Program-made: the position numbers and the translations under genes
Source: Globodera rostochiensis
Lineage: Eukaryota; Nematoda; Chromadorea; Rhabditida; Heteroderidae
Length of the DNA: 64,000 bases
NCBI GenBank assembly: GCA_018350325.1
Contig: JAEVLN010000004.1
Span: 4,135,668-4,199,667, forward strand
Direction: 5' to 3'
In this document: positions 1 to 11,280 of the stretch, piece by piece
Layout of the letters: each line of letters opens with the position of its first letter
Numbering within the stretch: position 1 is the stretch's first letter
The notes under the pieces: generated by a model
Seen by the model: only the letters and a program-made list of their open reading frames with translations
Told to the model about the DNA's origin: nothing
The model's database searches: none

Positions 1-1164
1 GGGGGGGGGGGGGGGTGCGGGAGTATGTATTATATGTAATAACAAAGGGCAGTAAAGAAAGCTTCCCCCCTCCCTCCCCCCTCCCCCGGAGGGCCATATT
101 TCTGGCAGAGTGAGTGCCTTGCCTGGGGGGAGTTGCTGCTGTCCGGTGCATTGCCCGAGGCAATTCTCTGTGGGCTTGGCCCAGTAAGGAATTGGCGCCT
201 TTTTGAGAATACGTCGACGACATTCCTTTAACTGGAGGCTGTTTTGGAGTGCCATCATTCCATTGATTGCAATGGCCGCTTTATTGCAGCCGCCCAATTT
301 TCCAATTTAAAGTTTTGGTGCTAAAATCGGATAGAATATTTTCCGAAAATTTATCCAATTACCCACGCCCAACCACAAAACTAATTAACTTCGAAATTGG
401 GCACTTTTTCCGGACCAAACTTATTTTATCCCCCACCCAAATGAGAGCGTTTCCGGCCAAAACCATTAAAATCGAGAAAACTGCCAATAATGCCAAATTG
501 AGACACTTTTCGGTTGTCTCTACAAATTTAATTTATTAATTTGGGTTTTTCTTAATATTGTGTCCCCCCCCCCCTCCCCCCCTCCCCCTAATTCCCACTT
601 ATTGTTAGTGACAATTCAATTTGAGAGGCCTTTTCCCATAATATGAATGAGAAAATATGCCATTGATTTCGATGCCAAATGCCAATCCTTCTTTCCATTA
701 GATTTGTCGCTTTCATTTCCCACAAAATGCAATTTTTCTTACCCCTTTTATAAGTTTCCGATTTTGCCACGCTAAAAAGAAAAGATTGTGTTTCTGGCCA
801 AAAAGGAAAATAATTTTATTTTTAAAAAAGTTATTTCGGTGCCAAAAAATTCACCCTTTCCTTTCAAAAGACCCCCCCCCCTCCCTTAAATTATGGCACT
901 CATTGACAAATCAATAAATGGGGGGGGGGGGGGGGGCTCTTCCCGGCCGTGTCCCTTGAGGGGATTCCATTAACCCCTCCCCTCCGTTCATCTTCTCTAT
1001 CCTCTAATCGTATGCGCCCAGAGTATTCCCCAATCTGTTAATCTTCCTCCATCCGTTCATCCACACCCTTCGGAAAAAGGGAATCATCCATCAATCAATC
1101 AATCCAATCATCCTCTGGAGAGTGCCATCTTCGTTCGTTCAATCCGTTCCATTTGCCGAGGGCG
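1..1164. other. Gene-free upstream region with G/C homopolymer tracts
   Basis: The window opens with a 15-base G run. Further C or G runs lie near 565-590, 871-883 and 921-936. I find no reading frame with convincing composition; short open stretches at 267-539 and 588-770 look like chance. A pyrimidine-rich stretch at 960-1150 directly precedes the first coding exon and may include its promoter or 5' untranslated region, but I see no clear TATA box. Confidence 0.5.
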
Positions 1165-4100
1165 ATGGCACTGCCCTCTTCCTCTTTCGGTGGTGGCATC
1201 GGTGGCAGGGCTGCCGGGAGTCGGCGCGGCTCCGCCGTTTCCGTTTTGTTTCCGCCCGCTGTCGCGGAGGGCGGCAGCGGCGGCTCTTTCGCCAGCAGTT
1301 TGTCCCCGAATTCAGCCTATCCGGCCGGATTCAACCCACACAGACGTCGCAACAGTTACGCGGCCGGTGTCCTTCCAGAACTTTACGTGAACGAATACAA
1401 CGCCGGCGGAGGAATGTCTCCTGCCACGTTGGCACAGCAGCAACAGCAGTACCACCACAACGGCATGGCACAATCGTACGGCTCGGTCAGTGCCTTGGGG
1501 GTAAGGCACTTCAAATTTCGTTTCGTTGCAGCAGCAGCATTTGTTAGACCCCAATGCCGCGTACCACCGTCGTAAACTTCCGCCCACTCCACTCGACTTG
1601 GTCAACGGCCGGCAGTCCGGCTCCAATGAAGTGATTCCGCCGGAGGCGACGTTGGTTGGAGTCGGAGGAATCATTCGAAGGTAACAAACATTGGCATATT
1701 CAAATGTTTAAATGGACAGTTAATTTGATTATAATTACCTCTTACAAATTAGATCAAGCTCGCCCCGCGTTTTGCCCACTCCACCAACCCCGCAAATGCA
1801 ATATTCGCCCATCCAATGGTCTCCCAACAAAAGTCCGGTAGGAACCATTCACTTTCACTTTTAGAGGCGTTATTTTTATTTGAGTTTAATTCAGACGGCG
1901 GATTGGAACGGTGTGGGAGGGAATTTGCCATCTCCGTCAACTCATTTTGATCGTCGACTATCGTCGCGCCGGCGTCGACTTCCCGCCGAACCCGTTCAGC
2001 AAGTACAACAGAATCAGCAAGTACAACAGAATCAGCAAGTACAACAGAATCAGCAAGTACAACAGAATCAGCAAGTACAACAGAATCAGCAAGTACAACA
2101 GAATCAGCAAGTACAACAGAATCAGCAAGTACAACAGAATCAGCATCAATGCCGAAGTCGTCAAACGATGGCGTCATTGGACGGTTCGCTGCCTCCAATG
2201 GCACACAGAGGAGAGCACCAACAGCAGCAAAAACGCTCCGCTGAAGCATTGGCAAGTGCCGCCGGAACAGCGAACGGCGGCAGAATTGCCTTTGAGGGCG
2301 AGGAGGGCGGGCCGTTGCAGAGGAGCTCGTCGACGCGAAGTGCGCGAGGCCCAAATGGAAGGTAATTAGCTGCTGGGAGGAGGCAATAGCGTCCAACGGA
2401 CTTCTGATTCAAAACAGCAAAAGTCGGCACTTTTATCTTCGTCAGGTCAACTGGGCAACTGCCGCCTCCACCGCGCCAACAACAGTCGTTGGAGGCCGGC
2501 GATTCCGTTGCCAACTGTGCCAATTTCTCTCAAGCCGTCTCTTCCGTGACTAGCACGGCCAGCGGCATTCTGCCAGTCATTAATGCAAATAATGGGCCGA
2601 AAGTGCCGAAAAAGCTGATTGAGCCAAACGGAGGATCGGAACGGTTAAATGTGTCGGGTGCATTTTTCCATTCGACTCCAACAACTAATAACTTTGCCGC
2701 CACCTCGGAGGGTCTAACCACGGCACTTTGCCTGCAGAAAAGGGTCAACAATGAGAGTGACGTCATAATGCCTATGGCGACAATGGCATTGACACCGCCG
2801 CCCCAAAAACTATCCACGGGTAAGCGGAACAGCGTACATTTGATCGAATCTTTGCTTAAGAAGAAATGAATTAGTTGGAAAGCAACTGATTTTAATTAGA
2901 TTTGAATAAATATGCATTTTTTTAAGTCAAAATGTCCGTTAAATCGTTAAAGCTGTACATATTTAAATATTTGAATTGCGGAATTGTCCATTCCCTTGGC
3001 ATTTTGACCTTTCTTTTGCAGTGTCCGCCCCAACGACGCCACGGGAAACGCAGCAAAAAGAACAGAAAAACGCGCAGAATTCGGTCAATACGTCAACAAC
3101 CATTCGCAAGCACTCCTCCGACTCGCCGTCCGTTCTCAGTGATCTTGCGGCAATTTCATCGCTGAATCTGCAGAGAAACGGTTCGGGCAGCATGGCGCAT
3201 CTTCTGGAGGTGAGCGAGTCGAACAAAACAGCCGCAGCAGCAAATGCATTCATTTGTGTTTGAATTGATGAATCCCCCCCCCCCCTCCTCTCCCCCACCC
3301 CCCCCCCCTCCCCCCCCCCCCTCTCCCTACCCCCCTCTACCCCCCCCCCCCCTCCTCCCCCCTACCCCCCCCCCCCTCCCCCCCCCCTCTCCCTACCCCC
3401 CTCTACCCCCCCCCTCCTCTCCCCCCTACCCCCCCCCCTCCCCCCCCCTCTCCCTACCCCCCTCTACCCCCCCCCCCTCCTCTCCCCCCTACCCCCCCCC
3501 TCCTCTCCCCCCTACCCCCCCCCCTACCCCCCCCTCTCCCTACTCCCCTCTACCCCCCCCCTCCCCCCCCCCTCTCCCTACCCCCCTACCCCCCCCCTCC
3601 CCCCCCTCTCCCTACCCCGCTCTCCCCCCCCTCTCTCCCTCCCCTAACCCCCCTCCCATCCCCCCCTCTCCCTCTCCCCCCCCCCCTATCCCCCCCCCCT
3701 CTTCCCCCCCTCTCCTCCCCCCCTCTCCCCCCCCCTCTCCCCCCCCCCCTCTCTCCCTCCCCTAACCCCCCTCCCATCCCCTTCCTTCCTCTCCCCCCCC
3801 CCTCCCCTCCCCCCCCTCCCCCCCTCTCCCCCTCCCCCTCCTCTACCTCCCCCCCCCTCTCCCTCTCCCCCCCCCTCCCCCCCTCCTCCCCCTCCTTCTT
3901 CCCCCACCCCTAACCCACCCCTACCCCCTCCCCTCCTTCCCCCCCTTCTCCCCCCCCCCCACTCAAAAGCCTCTTTTTGTCCCCCATTCAACAACACATT
4001 TTGCGCCGCGAGTTCACCACAACGCCGAACAGCGACGGCACGGTGGACGGTGCCGGCGGTTGTGCCCGCTCCAATTCGTCCTCTTTGTCGCCTTCCATTG

Positions 4101-7100
4101 AGCAGGTAACAGAAACAAGCCGAACAACAACCAATCGGCCATGACTTGTGAGGTCAAATACGACTTTTTGCAAAAAGAAAGAAAAAATGGCTAAGAAAAG
4201 GTGGCGACCATCAACCTTATAACTAACTCCCTTTTCCGTTCACTTTCTGAGTAAATGGCAAATTGGACTTTGTGATCCGACAAATGCTTCTGTTTTTTTG
4301 TTCATTACGCTTTGGCACAATGGCCCCTAAGTGAACAAAATGTCGGCGCCCCCCCCCACCCGCCGACCCCCCCTCGGCACATTCCGTTGTTACAACCCCC
4401 CCCCCCCACCCCCTCCCCCACACCCCCCCCACCCCTCCCCCCCACCCCCCCTCCCCCACCCCCCACTCCCCCTCCCCCCCACCCCCCCCCCCCACCCAAT
4501 AAATATTCACAACTACCGCAGCATCGAATTAATCGCGTTTTCGACCAACACCCAACCACAAATTGAGCCCAACGCCAATTTGGCATTGCCCTAATTGGGG
4601 GTTTTTAAAGGTCGAAAAAGCCCTAACCAAACCCGGACAAAGCGTTGGACTTCCGCCACCAAATTGTCTGGCCCAACTTCTCGAATGGTCCACCACTTTC
4701 TAACTGTCCCATTGCATGCCATGGAACTAATCTCCCCGCCGTAAGGGCTATTCCGAGCCCTCTTATTAATTAGCCTCCGTTAGGGCCAAACACTTCCAAC
4801 GGTCCGTGGCCTCAGCATTAGACGAAAATGGAATGGAATGGAATGGCATTAGTTTCCCTTTCATTTCTGCTGTTTGTGCCAACATTATTATTATGAGTTC
4901 ATAAATATCCCTACTTAATACCGTTTATTTAATTTATACATTTCATTCATAAAACTATTCCGTAACATTTTTGTTGATATGACTGTTTCTATTCCCAACA
5001 TTGGGCACGCTCAGATGGCTTTAGGCGCAAAATTTCAAAGTCCATTAAAACATTTTTTTGCCATTTTTTACCGTGCCACTGATCGCCTTTTCTCTCTATT
5101 TTGTTGCCTTAAATGATGCATTAATACTAATTATCGAGTAATTATAAATCAATTGCTTCTTATTCCGAAATTCATTTTTTTGGGAGATAAGTAAAATGGT
5201 CCTTTGGTCAATGCTTTTCTAATGCCCCCCCCCACAATTTGTTGGGGGCTCAGTGAATCCCTTTCAATTCCCCCCCCTCCTTAACCTTTCTTGACCAAAT
5301 TTGTCTTTTGAATCCTCCCTCTCTCTTCCCTCATTCCTTGAAGGCTTTCTTTTGGGTAATTTTGCCGAAAAAATGGTAAATAGTGGGAGTAGTAAGTACC
5401 CTTGCAGAACTCCCCTCGGGGGAAGTCCGCTACCAATCCGTCAATGGACTTGCCAACAAAAAACAGTCCCCGAGGGAATGGAGGGACTTCCTCCCCTTTA
5501 GGAGCCCCTTGCCCAAGTAAGCCGATTTTGCTGAAAACGGATGATGACAGTTTTGCCCCCCCCCTCCCCTCCCCTCTTCCACCCATCCCTTTCTTCTTCC
5601 ATTTAGGACTTCTAAGCTCCAAGTGACAATCTCCATTCTGATGCCATTTTCCTCCCCCCCCCCAAGGACTCGAATGGTGCTAATTAAGCATAGTGCCCCC
5701 TCGGGGGATGATCTTTTCAAATCGATGGAATTGAACGCTTTCGTTGGGTTGGGTTGGGTTGGCTGTTTTCTTTGGGTCACTGTTTTCCGGTGAATTCTTC
5801 TCACATAATAGTCCAATTAGGGAGGACCGCCCGCCCGCCTCGGGCAACCAGAGCATCTAACAGTTAATGACGTATCTCGGCACAATTTCAAATAAGCGTC
5901 CAAAAAGCACATTTTCAATTAAAAAGATCCATCCGGTCGCCGCCATTCATCTCAAATCCTTCGTCACATCGGATTCACTTTGGACTTTCATAATAATGGA
6001 ATTTTTGATTGGTTTTGCCCCCCCCCCTTTTATTTATTCTCTTTTGGGTCGATGCTTTTTGGCCATCGGGCTGAATCCAAATCGAATTTGTACTGCAACT
6101 TTGGCCTATCATCGGCTCCCTAACCGTCCCATTTTGGCATTCGCCACAATTCAATTTCCGACTCTTAATCCAATCACAAAGTGCCACAGTTTTACCCGAG
6201 CTATCCGTTCAATTGCTCTCATTTCGCCATTCCCTTAGTCATTTTATTTTTCTACTCCGTTCAGACATTTCCCTCGGAAAGTTCGCAGTCTGTGCCATCC
6301 CCTCGGGCATCTCTCCCCCCCCCCACTTTCTTTCATTCGGTTTTAATGTCCTCCGGGGATTTTTCTGCGCATTGCCCTGGGAATATTCCGTTCTTGCGCA
6401 CTTTGTCCACCGATAATGAGCTGAGGTCGCATTTTAAGGCCTGAAGAAGAAAGGCGAACACGCAAATAGCAAAAGAGTGGCACAAGTCCGTCGTCTTCGG
6501 CTAATAATCCCCCCCCCAGCGTTACACCCCCCCCCCAACGTACCACCCCCCCCCCCCCAGCGTGACCCGTCCCTCACCAACGTTACCTCCCCCCCCCCTA
6601 CGCCCCCCCCCAGCGTTACCCCCCCTACGCCCCCCCCCCCAGCGTTACCCCCCCCCCCCCTACGCCCCCCCCAGCGTTACCCCCCCTACGCCCCCCCCAG
6701 CGTTACCCCCCCCCCTACGCCCCCCCCAGCGTTACCCCCCTACGGCCCCCCCAGCGTTACCCCCCCTACGCCCCCCCCCAGCGTTACCCCCCCCCTGCCC
6801 CCCCAGCGTTACCCCCCCCCCTACGCCCCCCCCCAGCGTTACCCCCCCCTACGCCCCAGCGTTAGCCCCCCCCCTACGCCCCCCCCCAGCGTTACCCCCC
6901 CCCCCTACGCCCCCAGCGTTACCCCCCCCCTACGCCCCCCCAGCGTTACCACCCCCCCCCCTACGCCCCCCAGCGTAACCCCCCCCCTACGCCCCCCCAG
7001 CGTTACCCCCCCCTACGCCCCCCCCAGCACCCCCCCCTACGCCCCCCCAGCGTTACCCCCCCCCTACGCCCCCCCCAGCGTTACCCCCTACGCCCCCCCA

Positions 7101-9588
7101 GCGTTACCCCCCCCCCCTACGCCCCCCCCCAGCGTTACCCCCCCTACGCCCCCCAGCGTTAGCCCCCCCTTACCCCCCCCCCCCCTCAGCGTAGCGTTAC
7201 CCCCCCCCCCCCACATTCATTCACTCATTCATCTTCTTCACTCTCCCAAATTCCCCCCTCCGCACACACTGGAGAGAATCCTTTGGAAAAGTCGGGGGAG
7301 AGCCCACTCGTCCGATTCCGTTTCTGTCGTCCAAATGAAGGGCCCCGTGTTAGCCTCCTCCGCATTCCGACCGCCACTCCAATCGGCCAGTTCAATGAAT
7401 GTTCAACAGGTACGGACCGTTTGAACTGTTCGCTCATTTCGAGTCGGGTCTAACTGATCACTTCGACCGATGCATAGAATGACCAATCGAAGATGATCTG
7501 ATCAAACCAAAGTTACCTGATAGGGTAAACTGAAAGGTGAACGAATATTCGTTATAGCCTCTTCCATTCTTACGCCATTAGAGCGTCCAACCGAAAGGAT
7601 AAAAGTTCCATGTTTTCATATCCGTTCATTGCCGCCCTTTCAGCTGAACTGCACCGTGTCCGTCTCCCGTTCGGGCAGCGATGCAGAAATTGTTGCGGAC
7701 CCGTCCATTCTCGGTTCGCTCAATTTCAATAACATTTTTGAATTCGATTCTTTCTGTCCCAATGGCACCCTCCAACTTTGGCAGGCTTCGACCCGTCGCT
7801 GTACACCAACGGCCCTTCGTCAGTGTTCGCTTTGTCTTCGGCTTGTTCCGGTGGCTCCTTCTCCGGCCCGTCCTCTGCCCATTCGGCCATTATGTCGGCT
7901 GAACAGCCCAGCACTTCGGCACTGTCCTCCGATGAACAGCCAAGGCCCAGGGGGCTCGGTCTCATTCACTGCACCCTCCAACATTTCCCCGTCCGCAAGA
8001 GACTTCGTGTCAATGTGCTCAAAATTGAGGGTAATCCAAAGCTTTGATTGACTATTGGGCTAAATGATCGAATTTTGGGCTAAGGTCCAATCCGATGCTT
8101 TTTGAAGGCTTATATCTGAGCCGCTATTTAAACCCATTTGCTTAAAAAGATCTTAAGCAAGTTTGGTCACCCAAACGGGCAGGTAAAAGTGACGGGATTA
8201 AGCTGTGAATATTTAATTGCTTTAGGCTTATTTCCCAATGCTTAAGCTTGTTAAAATATCTGACAAAAATGCTTTTAAGGTTTGGCGGGTGAACTGCGCC
8301 CCGACCTGGAAATTCAGCCTTTTTGCAAGTTGCTTCTGACCCCGGGGAAGAAGCAGCAGCAGCAAAGTGTTGTGAAGCGTGGTCGGGATGCCGTCTTCAA
8401 CCAGGTCGGGGCCTTTCAAAACCATTTAATTTTCTGATTCAGGAATTCTTCTTCGACGGAGTGGCCACGGAGGAAATTGATTCCAAACAGCTCCAAATTG
8501 AGGTGTGCCACAACAGCGCGCAAAAGTTGCAGAAGGACTTGGAAATTGGCGAAGTGAGCACAATAGGCGCAAAAATAAACTTAAAATTCACCGTTCAAGG
8601 TGCGAATTCCGCTGAGAGACATTACGCAGCAGCTGTACACAAAGAAGGAAGTTCGCATTGTCGAAGAGTTGAAGCTGTTCACCGTTGGAAAGGTGAGGCA
8701 CAGCACAGTTTTAGACAAATTAAATCAAAACATAATTTTAAAAATTTTTTGCGATCCTTTCAGAAGTTGGGAAAATTGCACATCAGCACTTGCATTGAGC
8801 GGGAGGCACGGCGGTTGACCATCAACCTGCACAAGGCGGAAGACCTGCCCAAATGGGGCATCACCGGAGCTCCCGGTAATTTGTCAGAGTTTTACGTCCT
8901 CAAGACTCAGTCTCGAACTAACTTTTGTTTCCTTTGCGTAGATGTGCAAATTCGGATTCGAATGCAGCAAGGCAATGGTCCGGAGGCGGTGAAGAGTTCC
9001 CGAGTGCTGAAGAATACAACGACGGCAGTGTACAAAGAAGCGGTTATGTTTCTGATCAGCATCAAGGAGGCGGATTTGACCCAAACTAAGATCGCCATCA
9101 CTGTCCATGATCTGTCCAGGTCAGATCGATCCGGAGCCGTTCATTTTGGCACTTACAATTGGGGGCCAAAGACTTTTGAAGTGTAATAACTTTTCTTGGA
9201 ACTAACAAAACAAAACAAATTGGTACCAATCGAAAGCTTTTGTTGGGCAGTGGCAGGCACCTCAAAGTCTTTGGCTCTCAGCCGATCCAATCTGATCGAT
9301 TGGGGAATGCTTTCAACAATTTGAATTCTTTCATTTGTCAGATCTGTGACTGGCAACGACATTATCGGCTCAGTGTTTCTGGGCGAATTGGCTGTGGACA
9401 AGTCGGAGGTGAGCGGCGTTTTTTATTTGCATGTTAATTTGAATTTTTAGCTGGACCAATGGAGGAATACGGTGGAGCATTTGGGCAAGGAGTTCAAAGG
9501 GGCGCACGTACTGAAGGGCCCGCAAGGACAGGGCACGCCCGAAGTGCACGTGTTGGACGTGCAGGATGACGATGTGCACGAGGACTGA
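1165..9588 (+). CDS. Tandem C2-domain protein, synaptotagmin-like, multi-exon
   Basis: Exons that join in phase: 1165-1500, 1532-1680, 1753-1837, 1895-2361, 2446-2819, 3022-3209, 4013-4105, 7275-7409, 7644-7713, 7785-8030, 8280-8404, 8443-8553, 8600-8692, 8764-8875, 8942-9119, 9342-9408 and 9451-9588. The long N-terminal half is low complexity (Ser, Pro, Gln; QQVQQN repeats). The C-terminal half holds two C2-like modules: C2A around 7985-8692 (PFCKLLLTPGKKQ, AVFNQEFFF) and C2B from 8764 (GKLHISTC, VYKEAVMFLIS, IIGSVFLGE). The usual clusters of calcium-binding aspartates are not evident, so calcium-independent membrane or protein binding at vesicle-trafficking sites is likely (inference). The ATG at 1165 is the first in frame. 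The exons at 4013 and 7275 use weak acceptors and the donor at 7714 is weak; extra exons could lie in 4106-7274. The C-terminal half is confident, the 5' linkage less so. Confidence 0.7.
1997..2140 (+). repeat. Eight exact copies of an 18-bp coding repeat (QQVQQN)
   Basis: The unit CAGCAAGTACAACAGAAT repeats eight times without change inside the fourth exon of the tandem-C2 gene. The unit length is a multiple of three, so frame is kept and the protein gains a Gln/Asn-rich tract. Perfect identity suggests recent expansion. Confidence 0.95.
3273..3961. repeat. C-rich/pyrimidine satellite block in an intron
   Basis: About 690 bp are almost entirely C and T with rare A on the plus strand, built from variants of CCCCCCCTCTCCCTACCC. 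The block lies in the intron between the exons ending at 3209 and starting at 4013. Long apparent Pro/Ser or Gly/Arg open frames here are composition artefacts. Confidence 0.9.
4397..4497. repeat. C-rich CCCCCACCC tract
   Basis: About 100 bp of C runs interrupted by single A or T, with a smaller similar patch at 4349-4373. It is intronic in the tandem-C2 gene, non-coding and low complexity. Confidence 0.85.
4498..6507. other. Long intronic stretch, no exon recognised
   Basis: This lies within the large intron between the exons at 4013-4105 and 7275-7409. It contains AT-rich segments, short C runs (5225, 5560, 5655, 6020, 6316) and a TTGGG quadruplet repeat at about 5742-5762. No open stretch shows domain-like sequence, although a missed short exon cannot be excluded. 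Confidence 0.4.
6508..7212. repeat. Tandem satellite, unit about C(7-10)TACGC(7-10)AGCGTTA
   Basis: Roughly 25 copies of a 25-30 bp unit alternate C runs with TACG and CAGCGTTA. Unit length varies through the C runs. It sits in the same large intron of the tandem-C2 gene. Open frames rich in Pro reflect composition only. Confidence 0.92.
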
Positions 9589-10921
9589 AAAGTTCACCCC
9601 AATAAATAAAAAAACCCCAACCCCCGGCACATTGATGGGACGGCACTGCCCCCCCCCCCCCCCCCGCGCCGTTCAAATTGTCACCTTTTGTGGGTCCAAT
9701 CGAAATGCCTTTCCAAGGCTGGCTTGGCCTACCCCCGCTTTTCGCTTTATCAGTTACAATTTTTTAGGCTTTTTTGCCTCCCCCCCCCCCAATTAGTAAC
9801 CATTCCAACAGATTTGTATCATCAAATTAATTCTCATAAACATTCGGAATTGAAGAACAAAAATAATATTGTGCCAAAAAAAGCATATAATTTGTGAATT
9901 TCATTTGGCATAGAATGCTTTTTAATTTGCCGTCGGCAAAAGGCGCTTAACGCTAAAATAGAAAAACTCAATCATTTGACCGCGCTTTTTGTAGGAAATT
10001 GCTTTCCACTTCTTTTTATTTACTCCAAAACTCCACATGGGAAGAGTTTAATTGAATTGTATTGTGGGAAACCCTCGAGGGGTTGGGCCAACCTCCCCAA
10101 TGCCATTCTCGGTTTAGTTCTCGTTACATTAAGTCGGACATCACTTCTGCGAAGGTTTATTCCCACAATCTTTTATGTTTGTTTTGCTTCCCTCGAGGGG
10201 TCAGTTCAGAAGCCCTCCCCAATCCGACCGAGTACAGCCGCTTAGGGCGGCTTATTCCACGGAAGGTTGGTGGGTGCCGATGCCGTATTGTCGGGCTGAA
10301 TGCCATCCGCCGACACTTCGGCATCTTCAATCGTCAACCATCCCACAACAGCTCACCACATTGCGCATCCGTTTATCCATCCCGTCAAATGTCTTTTGGA
10401 AGACGAACCAACAACAATAACAGATCCCCCCCCCCCGGGGGATAAATTGAGCGGAGGCCATACGGCACGGGGTCGAGTCGCCCGTCGTCCGCCCCCCCTC
10501 CCTGTACCCCCCAGCGTTTGTGTCTTTTGTTTGGGAGGGAAAAGGACGACGAAAGGAATGAATAATTGGGCGAGGACCAAACGGTGTGAAAAGGGAAAAA
10601 TGGAAGTAAAATTAGGCAGAAATTGGCATTATGAAGGGTCCATCTTTTTGCATGGAATATTAATTCAAATGCAAAGTTCGGAATGTCCTTAGAATGGCCA
10701 ATAAAAGACAAGCGCAAGACAATTATGCCGTAAACGACGCCAAAATTGGGTGCCGCCGTACACACGGCTGGCTATCCAATTAAGTGCCACACCCATCCAA
10801 AGTTCCTTACCTTTTAACAATGACGACGGCGTCGTGCCATTCGTTTTGTCTAAATTAGTAGTCCATTACGCATGGCCCCGCCCTTCCAATTTATTGGACA
10901 TTCGAATAAGTCCACAAACCG
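9589..10921. other. Intergenic region between tandem-C2 and olfactomedin genes
   Basis: No supported gene. A run of C at 9650-9665 follows AATAAA-like sequence near 9600-9608 (aataaataaa), a plausible polyadenylation signal for the upstream gene. Short C runs also occur at 9779 and 10430. Confidence 0.45.
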
Positions 10922-11219
10922 ATGCCCTCCTCCCGCCCCCCGTCCCCCGTGCATCATTACGTCCCGACCCCCTTCAGTCCGGACTCCGGAGATGAACAGT
11001 CGATCCCCTCCTCCCGCCCTCCTCCCGCCCCACGTCCCCCGTGCATCATTACGTCCCGACCCCCTTCAGTCCGGACTCCGGAGATGAACAGTCGATCCCC
11101 TCCTCCCGCCCTCCTCCCGCCCCCCGTCTCCCGTGCATCATTACGTCCCGACCCCCTTCAGTCCGGACTCCGGAGATGAGCAGTCGATCCCCTCCTCCCG
11201 CCCTCCTCCCGCCCCCCGT
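10922..11219. repeat. Three tandem copies of a 92-bp GC-rich repeat
   Basis: The block starting GTGCATCATTACGTCCCGAC recurs at 10949, 11041 and 11133, a period of 92 bp. Copies are nearly identical and the array stops at about 11219. 92 is not a multiple of three, so each copy shifts the reading frame. It lies immediately upstream of the olfactomedin gene's hydrophobic exon and may be 5' untranslated or promoter sequence. Confidence 0.9.
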
Positions 11220-11280
11220 CCAACACTACGCCAACCCCCACAACTTCGTCTCCCCAGCTGCTGCAGAGGACCTCAGCTCC

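Noticed and set aside
3244..3997. Long proline-rich (plus) and glycine/arginine-rich (minus) open frames
   Set aside because: They follow from C/T-only composition of a satellite in an intron; flanking exons splice across it.
5742..5762. TTGGG repeats as telomere sequence
   Set aside because: Only about four units, internal, and unlike the nematode telomere repeat TTAGGC.
6477..7424. 315-codon proline-rich open frame
   Set aside because: Mostly the C-tract satellite; only the last 135 bases (7275-7409) behave as an exon.
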